A DNA stretch of 64,000 nucleotides from Chloroflexota bacterium (GTDB lineage Bacteria > Chloroflexota > Limnocylindria > P2-11E), in assembly GCA_021787445.1 (NCBI GenBank), contig JAJYLV010000002.1:1-64000 (forward strand). Reading direction: 5' to 3'. Shown here one piece after another: positions 41,091 through 51,686 of this stretch. How positions within the stretch are numbered: position 1 is the first letter of the stretch; each line of letters starts with the position of its first letter. Below the pieces are notes generated by a model. That model was not told where the DNA came from. It did not search any database and saw only the letters and a program-made list of their open reading frames with translations. The translations under genes were made by a program, and so were the position numbers.

Positions 41091-43592
41091 GTGCGCGCCG
41101 TCGTGATGGCCGGCGGCGAGGGGAGCCGCCTTCGTCCGCTCACGATCAACCGTCCGAAGCCGATGGTGTCGATCGTGAACAAGCCGTGTCTCGGGCACAT
41201 CTTCGATCTGCTCAAGCGGCACGGGATCACGGACGCGTTCGTCACGCTCCAGTACCTGGCGAGCGTCATCCAGGACGCCTACGGCGACGGCGGATCGGTC
41301 GGCATGCGGCTCCGTTACAGCGTCGAGGAGACGCCGCTCGGGACCGGTGGATCTGTCCGCCAGATCGGCGACGCCCTCGGCGAGCTCCCGTTCCTCGTCA
41401 TCTCGGGCGACGCCCTCACGGACATCGACCTCGGGAAGATCATGGCCTTCCATCACGAGAGGGGCGCGGCCGTGACGCTGTGCCTCAAGCACGTGCCCGA
41501 CCCTCTCGAATACGGAGTGGTCATCACGAACGCCGACGGCCGCATCACGAACTTCCTCGAGAAGCCGTCGTGGGGCGAGGTCTTCTCGGACACGATCAAC
41601 ACCGGCATCTACGTCATCGACCCGCGCGTGCTCGAACGGTTCGCGGTGGGGACGCCGTTCGACTTCAGCAGGGACCTCTTCCCGCAGCTCCTCGCCGACG
41701 GCGAGGCCCTCTACGGATACGCCGCGGAGGGATACTGGACCGACATCGGGAGCATCGCCGAGTACACGCGCGCGAACGCGGACGTCCTTCACGGACAGGT
41801 GCGGGTCGCGCCGCTGGGGCGCGAGGTGCGTCCAGGCGTGTGGGCGGACGGCGAGGTCGAGATCGACGACAGCGCGGACGTCCGCGGTCCGGTCTTCCTC
41901 GGCGAGGGTACGAAGGTCGGACCCCAGGCGCAGGTCATCGGACCGACCGTGCTGCGCGACTACGTGGTCGTCGAGCCGGGCGCGGTCATCGACCGCTCCA
42001 TCGTGTGGCGCAACAGCTACATCGGCGAGCGCTCCGAGGTCCACGGCTCGATCGTCGGACGGCAGTGCGCGCTGAAGGCGCGCGTCGTCCTCGAGGAGGG
42101 CAGCGTCGTCGCCGACCACTCGATCGTGGGCGAGGGCGCGCGCGTCCGGGCGCAGGTGAAGGTGTGGCCCGACAAGCAGATCGAGAGCGGCGCCGTCGTC
42201 GGGTCGAGCCTCATCTGGGGCGCGCAGGGGCGCCGCGCGCTGTTCGGCCGATTCGGCGTCACCGGGATCGTCAACGTCGACCTCACGCCGGAGCTCGCGG
42301 CCGGCCTCGGTGCGGCGTACGCGTCGACCCTCGCGCCCGGCACCACGGTGACGATGAACCGCGACCAGCACCGCACGAGCCGCATGCTCAAGCGCGCGAT
42401 CATGAGCGGCGTCGTCGGGAGCGGCATCCACGTCGCCGACCTTGGGCAGGTCCCGCTCCCCATCGACCGTTACGAGACGCGGCGGATCGGCGCCGCCGGC
42501 GGAGCGCACGTGCGCATCTCGCCCTTCGACGACCGCGTGTGCGACATCAAGTTCTTCGACCAGCAGGCGCTCGACATGGGCCGCGCGCAGGAGCGCAAGG
42601 TCGAGAACGTGTATTTCCGCGAGGATGTCCGGCGAGTGACGTACGACGACGTCGGACAGATCTATGACCTCCCGCGGATCGGCGAGGCGTACAGCGAGGC
42701 GTTCCTCGGAGAGGTCGCGAACAAGCGCGCGATCGCCGAGGCTCACTTCAAGATCGTCGTCAACTACTCGCACGGCATGGGCGCTCAGTTCCTGCCGCAG
42801 CTCCTCAGCTCGCTCGGCGTCGAGGTCGTCGCCATCAACGCGGTCGTGTCGGAGAGCGTCGGAGCGCGCTCGCTCGAGGCCTTCCAGCAGGAGATGCGCG
42901 AGCTCGCCGCGATCACCTCGACGCTGCGCGCGAGCTTCGGGGTCACGATCGACGCCGGCGCCGAGAAGGTCTTCTTCGCCGACGACCGCGGCCGGATCGC
43001 GGAAGACCGCCACTTCCTCACCGCGTTCGTCGGGCTCGCCGCGCGCGTCTCTCCGGGCGTCGTCGCGGTGCCCGTCTTCGCGCCCTCGGCCATCGAGACG
43101 ATCGTGGCGGAGGCCGGCGGCCGCGTGCTCCGGGTCCGGAACTCGGCGGAGGCGCAGATGCGCTTCGCCGCGCGTGAGGATCCGCTCATCGTCGCGGACG
43201 GCCTGGGTGGCTTCATCTTCTCGCACTTCCACCCGTCCTTCGATGGGCTCTTCGCGGTCGTGAAGCTGATCGAGCTGCTCGCCGTCACGCGGACGAGCCT
43301 CGCCGAGCTCATCGATCGGACGCCGACACCGCGGATGGCGCGGCTGAAGGTCGCCTGTCCGTGGGAGGAGAAGGGCCGCGTCATGCGGATGCTCGCGCAG
43401 GAGCCGGCGACGGAGCGGACCAAGCAGGTCGACGGCGTGAAGCACGTGTACGACGGCGAGTGGGTCCTCGTCCTGCCGGACGCGGACCAGCCGCTGTTCA
43501 ACGTGTGGGCCGAAGCGCACGACGAGGGACGCGCATGGGCGCTCGCCCATGAGTACGCGGAGCGCGTCGGATCGCTGCGGATGGCGTCGTAA
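41091..43592 (+). CDS. Nucleotide-sugar pyrophosphorylase + hexapeptide repeat + phosphomannomutase-like fusion
   Basis: [32 protein letters not shown]; hexapeptide-like middle; C-terminal [29 protein letters not shown]. Confidence 0.88.
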   Translation: MRAVVMAGGEGSRLRPLTINRPKPMVSIVNKPCLGHIFDLLKRHGITDAFVTLQYLASVIQDAYGDGGSVGMRLRYSVEETPLGTGGSVRQIGDALGELPFLVISGDALTDIDLGKIMAFHHERGAAVTLCLKHVPDPLEYGVVITNADGRITNFLEKPSWGEVFSDTINTGIYVIDPRVLERFAVGTPFDFSRDLFPQLLADGEALYGYAAEGYWTDIGSIAEYTRANADVLHGQVRVAPLGREVRPGVWADGEVEIDDSADVRGPVFLGEGTKVGPQAQVIGPTVLRDYVVVEPGAVIDRSIVWRNSYIGERSEVHGSIVGRQCALKARVVLEEGSVVADHSIVGEGARVRAQVKVWPDKQIESGAVVGSSLIWGAQGRRALFGRFGVTGIVNVDLTPELAAGLGAAYASTLAPGTTVTMNRDQHRTSRMLKRAIMSGVVGSGIHVADLGQVPLPIDRYETRRIGAAGGAHVRISPFDDRVCDIKFFDQQALDMGRAQERKVENVYFREDVRRVTYDDVGQIYDLPRIGEAYSEAFLGEVANKRAIAEAHFKIVVNYSHGMGAQFLPQLLSSLGVEVVAINAVVSESVGARSLEAFQQEMRELAAITSTLRASFGVTIDAGAEKVFFADDRGRIAEDRHFLTAFVGLAARVSPGVVAVPVFAPSAIETIVAEAGGRVLRVRNSAEAQMRFAAREDPLIVADGLGGFIFSHFHPSFDGLFAVVKLIELLAVTRTSLAELIDRTPTPRMARLKVACPWEEKGRVMRMLAQEPATERTKQVDGVKHVYDGEWVLVLPDADQPLFNVWAEAHDEGRAWALAHEYAERVGSLRMAS

Positions 43593-43663
43593 GTGCTTCG
43601 CACGGACATCCATGGCTCGTGCGTCAGCGCCAGCACGCTGCCGCTGGCTGCCCTGGCGCGGCT

Positions 43664-44533
43664 GTGAGCGTACGCATCGCCGTCGCGCAGTGCGCCCCGG
43701 CGCTCGGAGCATTCAAGAGGAACCTCGACCTGCATCTCGCCACGATCGAGCGGGCACGGGAGGCCGGCGCGCAGGTGGTCGTGTTCCCCGAGCTGTCCCT
43801 CACGGGCTACTACGTGAAGGATCTCGCGACCGACCTCGCGTGCGCGCCGGACGACGCCGCGCTCGCGCCGCTCGCCAAGGCGGCGAACGGCATCGACGTC
43901 GTCGCCGGCTTCGTCGAGCGCTCGCCCGACGCGCGGATCCACATCGCGAGCGGCTACTGGTCGGGCGGGGCGGTCCGCCACGTTCACCGCAAGGTGTACC
44001 CGCCGACGTACGGGATCTTCGACGATGCTCGCTACTTCGCGCGCGGCGAGCGGTTCGACGTGTTCCCCAGCGCGCTCGGACCGGCGGGGATCGCGATCTG
44101 TGAGGACGCGTGGCACATGTCCACTCCGTACCTCTACGCCGTGCGCGGCGCGCACGTCCTCCTCTACGTCGCCGCGAGCCCCGGACGCGGCGTCTCGGAG
44201 GGCGGCGACCTCGGCACCGCCGAGTCGTGCCGCCTCATGGACGCCTTCTACGCCCAGTACCTGACGATGTACGTCGTCTTCGTGAACCGCGTCGGGCACG
44301 AGGATGGGATCGCGTTCTGGGGCGGCTCCGAGGTCGTCGCGCCCGACGGCACCGTCGTCGCGCGCGCGAAGGAGTTCGAGGAGGATCTCCTCGTCGCCGA
44401 GATCGATCCTCTCCTCGCCGCTCGCGAGCGCGCGCGGAACCCTCTCCTGCGCGACGAGCGGCACGACCTCGTGCTCCGCCACCTCGCCGAGCGGGTCGGG
44501 ATGCCGCGCGGTCTCAAAGAGGTGCTGGACTGA
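43664..44533 (+). CDS. Carbon-nitrogen hydrolase (nitrilase fold); probable glutaminase component of NAD synthetase
   Basis: FPELSLTGY (E), HRKVYPP (K), AICEDAWH (C) triad; immediately upstream of nadE. Confidence 0.85.
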   Translation: MSVRIAVAQCAPALGAFKRNLDLHLATIERAREAGAQVVVFPELSLTGYYVKDLATDLACAPDDAALAPLAKAANGIDVVAGFVERSPDARIHIASGYWSGGAVRHVHRKVYPPTYGIFDDARYFARGERFDVFPSALGPAGIAICEDAWHMSTPYLYAVRGAHVLLYVAASPGRGVSEGGDLGTAESCRLMDAFYAQYLTMYVVFVNRVGHEDGIAFWGGSEVVAPDGTVVARAKEFEEDLLVAEIDPLLAARERARNPLLRDERHDLVLRHLAERVGMPRGLKEVLD

Positions 44534-45417
44534 CCGTTCACCCGCGGCGCGAGCAGCGCGTCGGCGCGATCCGGCCCGACCCCGGCGACCTGTCGCCGCT
44601 CCGCATCGACGAGGCGCTCGTCCGGCGGATGCTCGTCGCGTTCCTCCGCGCCGAGACGGCGAAGGTCGGGCTGCGCCGGGCGGTGGTCGGGCTGTCCGGC
44701 GGCGTCGACAGCGCCGTCGCTCTCGCGCTCGCCGCCGAAGCGTTCGGCCCGGAGCGCGTGCTCGCGGTCCACACCCCCTACCGCACCAGCAGTCCGGCCT
44801 CGCTCGAGGACGCGCGCGCCGTCGCCGACCGCTGCGGCGTGGAGCTGCGCGTCATGCCGATCACCGCGCAGATCGACGCGTACCGCGAGCTGGTCGGCGA
44901 GGAGATGCAGCGCGTCCGTCTCGGGAACAAGATGGCGCGCGAGCGCAAGTCCATCGAGTTCGACCTCGCGTGGCCGGACGGCGCCGTCATCGGGACGAGC
45001 AACAAGACGGAGCTGCTCCTGGGATACGGCACCTGGTTCGGCGACATGGCCTCGTCGCTCAACCCCGTCGGCGACCTCTACAAGACGCAGCTGCGCGAGC
45101 TCGCGGTGCTGCTGGGGATCCCGGAGCGGGTCGTGAAGAAGCCGCCGACGGCGGAGCTGTGGCTCGGCCAGACCGACGAGGAGGAGCTCGGCTTCACGTA
45201 CGCCCAGGCCGACCTGATCCTGTACTTCCTCGTCGATCGCCGCGCGCGGCCGGAGGAGCTGCTCGCCGCCGGCTTCGGCGCCGTGCTCGTCGGCCGCATC
45301 CGTGAGATGGTGCGGAAGAGCCACTTCAAGCGGGTGACCCCGCTCATCGCGAAGGTGAGCCTGCGCACGATCGGCCACGACTTCCTCTATCCCCGCGACT
45401 GGGAGGCCGATCGATGA
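44530..45417 (+). CDS. nadE: NAD+ synthase, synthetase domain only
   Basis: AVVGLSGGVDSAVALALAAEAFG; GTSNKTELLLGYGTWFGDMASSLNPVGDLYKTQ; start codon uncertain. Confidence 0.92.
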   Translation: MTVHPRREQRVGAIRPDPGDLSPLRIDEALVRRMLVAFLRAETAKVGLRRAVVGLSGGVDSAVALALAAEAFGPERVLAVHTPYRTSSPASLEDARAVADRCGVELRVMPITAQIDAYRELVGEEMQRVRLGNKMARERKSIEFDLAWPDGAVIGTSNKTELLLGYGTWFGDMASSLNPVGDLYKTQLRELAVLLGIPERVVKKPPTAELWLGQTDEEELGFTYAQADLILYFLVDRRARPEELLAAGFGAVLVGRIREMVRKSHFKRVTPLIAKVSLRTIGHDFLYPRDWEADR

Positions 45418-45490
45418 CCGGGACGCTCTGGACGCGCAGCGCCGACCGTCACTGCTCTGAGGCGGAGGCCAAGATCCGAGACCGCGTGGC

Positions 45491-46438
45491 ATGAATGAGC
45501 TCGCGGTCGAGATAGAGCCGGTCCCACCGGCTCCGGTCCCGGTCGAGCCGCCGGTCCGGCTCGCCCTCGGCTACGCGCTCGCGCTCGCGAGCGCGGCGCT
45601 CTACGGCCTCGGCGGCGTCATGGCGAAGGACGCGTTCAAGGCGGGGATCGAGCCCAGCGAGCTCGCCGAGCTGCGCGCGCTGTTCTCGTTCCTCGTGCTG
45701 TTCGTGGTCCTCGCGCTGTTCGGCCGTCGGCATCTGACCGTCCGGCGCGCGGACCTTCCGATCCTCGCCCTCTTCGGCGCGCTCGGCATCGCCGCGGTGA
45801 ACGGGTCGTACTACGAGACGATCCAGCGCCTGCCGCTCGGCGTGGCGCTCGTCATCCAGTACACGGCGCCGCTCCTGCTCCTCGTCATCGCGCGCGTCCT
45901 CGGCCGCAGCGTCGGACGACGGCTGTGGATCGCCGGTGCCCTGACCCTCGTCGGCTGCTACTTCGTCGTCGGCGCGTACGACGCCTCGCTGCGGCAGATG
46001 AACGCGCCGGGGACGGCGTGGGCGCTCGTTGCGATGCTCACGTTCGCGGCGTACTTCCTCATCGCCGAGCGCGTCGTCCGGCGCTACGCGCCGTGGACGC
46101 TGCTCCTGTGGGGTCTCCTCTTCGCGAGCGTCGCCTGGAGCCTCTACCGCGTCCCGACCCAGCTCCCGTGGAACGTCGTGGCGCTCGAGTGGCCGCTCAT
46201 CGTCGGGATCGTGTTCGTCGCGACCCTCTTCCCGTACGTCCTCTCGCTCGGCGCGGTGTCGCTCCTGCCGGCCCCCCGCGTCGGCCTCACGTCGACGTTC
46301 GAGCCCGTCGTCGGCGCCGTCGCGGGCGCCGCGCTGCTCGGCGAGATCCTCCAGCCGGCGCAGATCGTCGGCGGGGTCCTCGTCCTCTTCGCGATCGCCC
46401 TGGTGCAGACCGTACGAGTACGCGCCGGCGGCGTCTAG
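45491..46438 (+). CDS. EamA/DMT-family transporter
   Basis: About 10 hydrophobic segments; LPAPRVGLTSTFEPVVGAVAGAALLGEILQPAQIVGGVLVL. Confidence 0.88.
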   Translation: MNELAVEIEPVPPAPVPVEPPVRLALGYALALASAALYGLGGVMAKDAFKAGIEPSELAELRALFSFLVLFVVLALFGRRHLTVRRADLPILALFGALGIAAVNGSYYETIQRLPLGVALVIQYTAPLLLLVIARVLGRSVGRRLWIAGALTLVGCYFVVGAYDASLRQMNAPGTAWALVAMLTFAAYFLIAERVVRRYAPWTLLLWGLLFASVAWSLYRVPTQLPWNVVALEWPLIVGIVFVATLFPYVLSLGAVSLLPAPRVGLTSTFEPVVGAVAGAALLGEILQPAQIVGGVLVLFAIALVQTVRVRAGGV

Positions 46439-46493
46439 CGGCTACGCGAGCCAGCGGATCGCGCGCCGCACGGGCCCACTAGGATCGCGCCGC

Positions 46494-47174
46494 GTGGGGA
46501 AGCTGTATCTCGTCGCGACGCCCATCGGGAACCTCGAGGACGTGTCGCCGCGGGCGCTGCGCATCCTCCAGGAGGCCCACATGGTCGCCTGCGAGGACAC
46601 TCGCCACACTCAGATCCTCCTCCGGAAGCACGGCATCCGAGCGAAGCACCTGACCTCGTACAACGAGTTCAACCACCGCCGCAAGGTGGGCGAGCTGATC
46701 GGCCAGCTCGACCGCGCCTGGGACATCGCGCTCGTGTCCGACGCGGGGACCCCGGCGCTGTCCGATCCGGGCGAGGCCCTCGTCGCCGCGGCGATCGCCG
46801 CGGGTCACGAGGTCGTCCCCATCCCCGGCCCCTCGGCCTCCGTCGCGGCCCTCGTCGCGTCCGGGCTCCCGACCCGCGAGTTCACGTTCGTCGGCTTCGT
46901 CCCGAAGAAGAGCGGGCAGCGCCAGCGTCTGCTCCGCGAGCTCCTCGCCGCGCGGCGAACGATCGTCCTGTACGAGAGCCCGTACCGCGTCGCCGACCTG
47001 CTCGGAGACCTCGCGGCGGTGGACCCGGCGGCGCGCGTCGCCATCGCACGCGAGCTCACGAAGCTGCACGAGGAGATCGAGCGCGGTACGGCGTCCGACC
47101 TCGCCGCGCGGTACGCGGGGACGGCCGTGAAGGGCGAGATCACGGTGGTGATCGCGCCCCCCGAGCGTCCCTAG
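46494..47174 (+). CDS. rsmI: 16S rRNA (cytidine(1402)-2'-O)-methyltransferase
   Basis: GKLYLVATPIGNLEDVSPRALRILQEAHMVACEDTRHTQ; LVSDAGTPALSDPGEALV; PGPSA. Confidence 0.95.
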   Translation: MGKLYLVATPIGNLEDVSPRALRILQEAHMVACEDTRHTQILLRKHGIRAKHLTSYNEFNHRRKVGELIGQLDRAWDIALVSDAGTPALSDPGEALVAAAIAAGHEVVPIPGPSASVAALVASGLPTREFTFVGFVPKKSGQRQRLLRELLAARRTIVLYESPYRVADLLGDLAAVDPAARVAIARELTKLHEEIERGTASDLAARYAGTAVKGEITVVIAPPERP

Positions 47175-47183
47175 ACTGGACCG

Positions 47184-48737
47184 ATGCCCGACCGGAAGTT
47201 CTACGTCACGACGGCGATCGACTACGTCAACGACCGACCCGGGCTGCACCACGCCTACGAGAAGACGGGCGCGGACGCCCTCGCGCGCTTCCACCGCCAG
47301 CGCGGCGACCACGTCTTCTTCCTGACCGGCACCGACGAGAACGCGACGCGCAACGACCGTGCGGCGAAGGAGCTCGGGATCCCGACCCAGGAGCTCGTCG
47401 ACCGCAATGCTTCCGAGTTCCGGCGGATGTGCGACGCGTTCCAGATCTCGTACGACCGCTTCATCCGGACGTCCGTGGATCCCGACCACCGCGCCGGGGT
47501 GCAGGAGCTCGTGCGGCGCTGGATCGAGAACGACGACGTCTATCTGGCGACGTACGAGGGCCTCTACTGCGTCGGCTGCGAGGCGTTCTACGAGGAGTCC
47601 GACCTCGTCGACGGGAAGTGCCCCATCCACCCGACCCGGCAGATCGAGCGCCTGCGGGAGGAGAACTTCTTCTTCCGGCTCAGCCGCTATACCGAGCCGC
47701 TGACGAAGCTCTATCGCGAGCGACCGGAGGCCTGCGTCCCGGCCATCCGGCGCAACGAGGTGCTCGGCTGGCTCGAGCGGGGGCTGCGCGACATCAGCGT
47801 CTCGCGGCGCGGACTCAGCTGGGGGATCCCGTTCCCCGACCACCCGGATCACGTCGTGTACGTATGGTTCGACGCGCTCATCAACTACGTGACCGGCGTG
47901 GGGTTCGGGACGAACGAGAAGCTCTTCGCCGAGTGGTGGCCGGCCGACGTTCACATCATCGGCAAGGACATCACCCGATTCCACTGCATCTACTGGCCGG
48001 CGATGCTCATGGCCGCCGGCGTCGAGCTTCCGCGCCAGGTGTACGCGCACGGCTTCCTCGAGTACGCGGGCCAAGGCCGCCTCTCGCGCTCGAGCGGCAA
48101 CATGATCGACCCCATCGCCGCCGCGAACGAGTGGGGGAGCGATGCCGCGCGCTACCTGCTGCTGCGCAGCGCGCCGTTCCAGAAGGACACCCCCATCTCG
48201 CCCGGGTCGTTCAACGCGCGCTTCGACGCCGACCTCGCGAACGGGCTCGGCAATCTCCTCTCGCGCACCGCGGCGATGGTCGAGCGCTACTTCGCCGGTC
48301 GCGTTCCCGAGGCCCGCGGCGGCGGCGCGTCGGAGGCCGCGGTGCGCGAGACCGCCGAGCGGAGCCTGCGCGATCACGACGCCGCGGCGGCGCAGCTGCA
48401 TTTCTCCGAGGCGCTCGATGCCGTCTTCGCCTTGGTCGACGCGGCGAACAAGCACTACACGGTCACGCAGCCGTGGATCCTCGCGCGGGATCCCGCGCGC
48501 CGCGACGACCTCGCCGCGGCCCTCTACGTCGGGTGCGAGTCGCTGCGGCTCATCGCGTACCTGCTCTGGCCGTACATGCCGCAGACGGCGGTCACGATCG
48601 CGGAGCAGCTCTCCGTCGCGTCCCCCGCGGACGCGGCGTGGAGCGACGTCGCGCGGTGGGGCCTGCTGAGCCCCGGGAGCGAAGTGCGTCAGCGCCCGCC
48701 GCTCTTCCCTCGGCTGGAGTCGAACAAGGTCGCGTGA
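47184..48737 (+). CDS. metG: Methionyl-tRNA synthetase with altered signature motifs
   Basis: VTTAIDYVNDRPGLHHAYEKTGADALARFHRQRGDHVFFLTGTDEN; GIPFPDHPDHVVYVWFDALINY; GKDITRFHCIYWPAMLM; RLSRSSGNMIDP. Confidence 0.92.
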   Translation: MPDRKFYVTTAIDYVNDRPGLHHAYEKTGADALARFHRQRGDHVFFLTGTDENATRNDRAAKELGIPTQELVDRNASEFRRMCDAFQISYDRFIRTSVDPDHRAGVQELVRRWIENDDVYLATYEGLYCVGCEAFYEESDLVDGKCPIHPTRQIERLREENFFFRLSRYTEPLTKLYRERPEACVPAIRRNEVLGWLERGLRDISVSRRGLSWGIPFPDHPDHVVYVWFDALINYVTGVGFGTNEKLFAEWWPADVHIIGKDITRFHCIYWPAMLMAAGVELPRQVYAHGFLEYAGQGRLSRSSGNMIDPIAAANEWGSDAARYLLLRSAPFQKDTPISPGSFNARFDADLANGLGNLLSRTAAMVERYFAGRVPEARGGGASEAAVRETAERSLRDHDAAAAQLHFSEALDAVFALVDAANKHYTVTQPWILARDPARRDDLAAALYVGCESLRLIAYLLWPYMPQTAVTIAEQLSVASPADAAWSDVARWGLLSPGSEVRQRPPLFPRLESNKVA

Positions 48738-48783
48738 TCGGACCGCCCGGGGGGTCGGCGGGGGGCTCCGGCCCCGGCCTTCG

Positions 48784-49545
48784 GTGATCGACGCGCACGC
48801 GCACCTCGCGGACGACCGCTTCGCCGCCGACCTCGACGACGTGCTTGTCCACGCGCGTGACGCGGGCGTCGCGCGGATCCTCGCGTGCGGCGAGGACGTC
48901 GCCTCGAGCGAGAGGACGATCGAGATCGCGCGGCGCGATCGGCTCGTCCGCGCCGCTGTCGGCATCCACCCCCACCGTGCCGCGACGTGCGACGCGGCGG
49001 CGCTCGCGCGCCTCCGCGAGCTCGCGCGCGACGAACGCGTCGTCGCGATCGGCGAGATCGGGCTGGACCTGTCGGGGCGCTCCGCGCCGCGCCCGTCGCA
49101 GGAGGCCGCGCTCGTCGCGCAGCTCGCGCTCGCCGCCGAGCTCGGGCTCCCTGTCTGCCTCCACGTACGTGACGCGGGGCCCGAGGTCCGCGCGGTCCTC
49201 GACGGCGTCACGCACGGCACGGGCTACATCCACTGCTACAGCGAGACCGCGAACGAGGTGGACGGCTGGATCGAGCGTGGGTTCTTCGTGTCGTTCGCCG
49301 GCACGGTGACCTACCCCCGCGCCGACGTGCTGCGGGCCGCCGCCGCGGTAGTCCCCGACGAGCGCCTTCTCGTCGAGACCGACGCGCCGGCGCTCGCGCC
49401 TCAGCGCCGCCGCGGTCGGCGCAACGAGCCCGCGGCGATCGGCGAGACGTACGAGACGGTCGCGCGGCTCCGGGGCCGCGACGTCCCGAGCGTCGCGGAG
49501 CTCGTCTCGCGCAATGCGGCGTCGCTCTTCGGGCCGTGCTGGTGA
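48784..49545 (+). CDS. tatD: TatD-family metal-dependent hydrolase
   Basis: MIDAHAHLADDRF; VGIHPH; IGEIGLD; CLHVRDA; LVETDAP. Confidence 0.9.
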   Translation: MIDAHAHLADDRFAADLDDVLVHARDAGVARILACGEDVASSERTIEIARRDRLVRAAVGIHPHRAATCDAAALARLRELARDERVVAIGEIGLDLSGRSAPRPSQEAALVAQLALAAELGLPVCLHVRDAGPEVRAVLDGVTHGTGYIHCYSETANEVDGWIERGFFVSFAGTVTYPRADVLRAAAAVVPDERLLVETDAPALAPQRRRGRRNEPAAIGETYETVARLRGRDVPSVAELVSRNAASLFGPCW

Positions 49546-49602
49546 CCGGCCGGGAACCGTAAGCCAGCTTCGTTCGTCCCTCTGAGAAAGAAGCCCCGTG
49601 AG

Positions 49603-50577
49603 GTGACGGAGATGAAGGCGAAGCCCGCGCGTGCTCTGGTCGCGCTCCTCGTTCTCCCCGCGCTCCTCCTCGCCGCGTGCGCGTCGCGGTCGACGCCCGC
49701 GGCCAGCACCGGACAGGGCGGCGTCGCCACCCACGCGACGGTCGGCGCGGCCGCGCCGAAGGACGCCTCACGGACGCTCGCCGGCGCTCCCGCCGTCGGC
49801 GCGCCCGCCCTCTCCGTCCCCGCGCCGGCCGTCGCGGGAGGCCAGAGCGCGCAGGGTGCGCCCCTCCCGATCCCGGTCCCGCAGGCGTTCGACGGCGAGA
49901 AGGCCATCGTCCTCACCGCGAACGTCGCGCTCCGCGCCGACGACCCGTGGGGCATCGCCGACCGCGTCCAGGCGATCGCGACGGGCCTCGGGGGCGATGT
50001 CCTGTCGCTGTCGCAGTCGGGCGCGAAGGACCAGAAGAGCGCGACGCTCACCATCCGCGTCCCTCAGGCGAGCTTCAACGAGGCGCTGCGGCAGATCCGC
50101 GGCATCTCCGACGTCGACGTGCTCTCGTCGAGCGTGAACGGCCAGGACGTCACGGACCAGTTCGTCGACCTACAGGCGCGCCTCAAGGCGAAGCAGGACG
50201 AGGAGCAGCGCTACCTGGCGCTCCTCGCGCGTGCCACCACGGTCGACGACATCCTCCGCATCGACTCGGTCCTGTCGCAGGTGCGGACACAGATCGAGCA
50301 GCTGACGGGGCAGATCGACTCGATCAAGGCGCGCACGGACTACTCGACGATCACGGTGCAGGTCTCGTCCTCCGCCGTGGTGGCGCCGACGCCGAAGCCG
50401 CTCGCATACGACCCCTCGCGGACTCTCGAGCACGCGACGGCGGCCTTCGTGTCGATCATGCGCACCTTCCTCGACGCTGTGATCTGGGCGGTCGTCTTCG
50501 GGTGGATCCCGCTCGTCCTCTTCGGCCTGGCGCTCCTCCTCGGGCGGATGCGCGGGCGCGTCCTCCCCTCCGCCTAG
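49603..50577 (+). CDS. DUF4349-type membrane lipoprotein
   Basis: Lipobox LLAAC; VALRADDPWGIADRVQAIATGLGGDVLS; YLALLARATTVDDILRIDSVLSQVRTQIEQLTGQIDSIKARTDYSTITV; C-terminal TM. Confidence 0.85.
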   Translation: MTEMKAKPARALVALLVLPALLLAACASRSTPAASTGQGGVATHATVGAAAPKDASRTLAGAPAVGAPALSVPAPAVAGGQSAQGAPLPIPVPQAFDGEKAIVLTANVALRADDPWGIADRVQAIATGLGGDVLSLSQSGAKDQKSATLTIRVPQASFNEALRQIRGISDVDVLSSSVNGQDVTDQFVDLQARLKAKQDEEQRYLALLARATTVDDILRIDSVLSQVRTQIEQLTGQIDSIKARTDYSTITVQVSSSAVVAPTPKPLAYDPSRTLEHATAAFVSIMRTFLDAVIWAVVFGWIPLVLFGLALLLGRMRGRVLPSA

Positions 50578-50592
50578 GCATCCTCTCCCGTT

Positions 50593-50626
50593 CGGGAACG
50601 GCCGTGGCCCAGCCGCGGCCGTTCCC
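50593..50626 (+). terminator. Strong hairpin downstream of the DUF4349 gene
   Basis: cgggaacggccgtgg-cccag-ccgcggccgttcccg with one G-T pair; no U tract. Confidence 0.6.
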
Positions 50627-50644
50627 GCATGTCACACTGCGGAC

Positions 50645-51247
50645 GTGCTCGACCGGCAGTTGGAGCGGTCCTTCCCGGACATCTCGGCCATCCGCGACCC
50701 GAACATCCGCGAGCTCTGCCACGCGCAGTGGCGCTACGTGAGCGCGCACGGCGACCCCTCGCACACGGACATCGAGAAGCTCCCCATCCACCCCTCGCTG
50801 CCGGTCGCGCGCTACGGCGCGCTCGCCTCGCACGTCCGAGGGCAGATGGAGATCTCGAAGGTGCTCGTGCCGTTCGCGAAGCGCGAGTGGAAGGTCGAGC
50901 TCGACCTCGACCACTTCCTCGCGTGCGCGCTCGTGCACGACTCGGCGAAGGTCATCGAGTTCGTCGGGAAGGACGGCGAGCTCGTCGCGACGCCCGGCTT
51001 CGACCACGCGGCGGAGGGTGCGAAGATCGCCCTCACGGTCGGCTTTCCGAAGGAGGTCGCGCACATGATCGCGGTCCACACCTACCTCGGCCCGCGGCGC
51101 CTGCCGCGGACGGCGGCGGCGCAGCTGTTCCAGTTCCTCGACCCCATCTGCCTCCCGGTGTTCCCCGAGGGCGGGAAGGGCGCGGTCGAGCGCCACCTCG
51201 AGGCGAACGGGTGGTCCGTACCGCCCGCGCCGCCGGCGGTGGCGTGA
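50645..51247 (+). CDS. HD-domain-like hydrolase
   Basis: FLACALVHDSAKVIEFVG; FDHAAEGAKIALTVGFPKEVAHMIAVHTYLGP. Confidence 0.7.
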   Translation: MLDRQLERSFPDISAIRDPNIRELCHAQWRYVSAHGDPSHTDIEKLPIHPSLPVARYGALASHVRGQMEISKVLVPFAKREWKVELDLDHFLACALVHDSAKVIEFVGKDGELVATPGFDHAAEGAKIALTVGFPKEVAHMIAVHTYLGPRRLPRTAAAQLFQFLDPICLPVFPEGGKGAVERHLEANGWSVPPAPPAVA

Positions 51248-51684
51248 TGGCGGAGATCCGGATCCACCCCCTCACCGAGCTGGACATCGACGGCATCACG
51301 CGCATCGACGAGCGCATCACGGGGAGGTACCGGCCCGAGGTCTGGGAGGAGCGCGTCACCTACTACATCCGGCGCGACGCGGAGGCCTCGCAGGTGGCGG
51401 AGGCCGACGGCGCGGTCGTCGGCTTCATGCTCGGCGAGGTGCGCGGCGGCGAGTTCGGGCTCGAGGAAGCCACCGGGTGGCTCGACTTCATGGGCGTCGA
51501 CCCCGGCACGCGCGGCAAAGGTGTCGGCGCGCGCCTCGCCGAGGCGCTCCTCGCGCACTTCCGGTCGTGCGGCGCGCACGTCGCGCGCACGATGGTGCGC
51601 AACGAGGACGAGCAGATCCTCGGGTTCGTGCGCTCCATCGGCTTCGCGCCCGCGCCGATCTCCTCCCTCGAGAAGCGCCTGTAG
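51247..51684 (+). CDS. GNAT-family N-acetyltransferase
   Basis: WLDFMGVDPGTRGKGVGARLAEALLAHFRSCGAHVARTMVRNEDEQILGFVRSIGF. Confidence 0.88.
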   Translation: MAEIRIHPLTELDIDGITRIDERITGRYRPEVWEERVTYYIRRDAEASQVAEADGAVVGFMLGEVRGGEFGLEEATGWLDFMGVDPGTRGKGVGARLAEALLAHFRSCGAHVARTMVRNEDEQILGFVRSIGFAPAPISSLEKRL

Positions 51685-51686
51685 CG

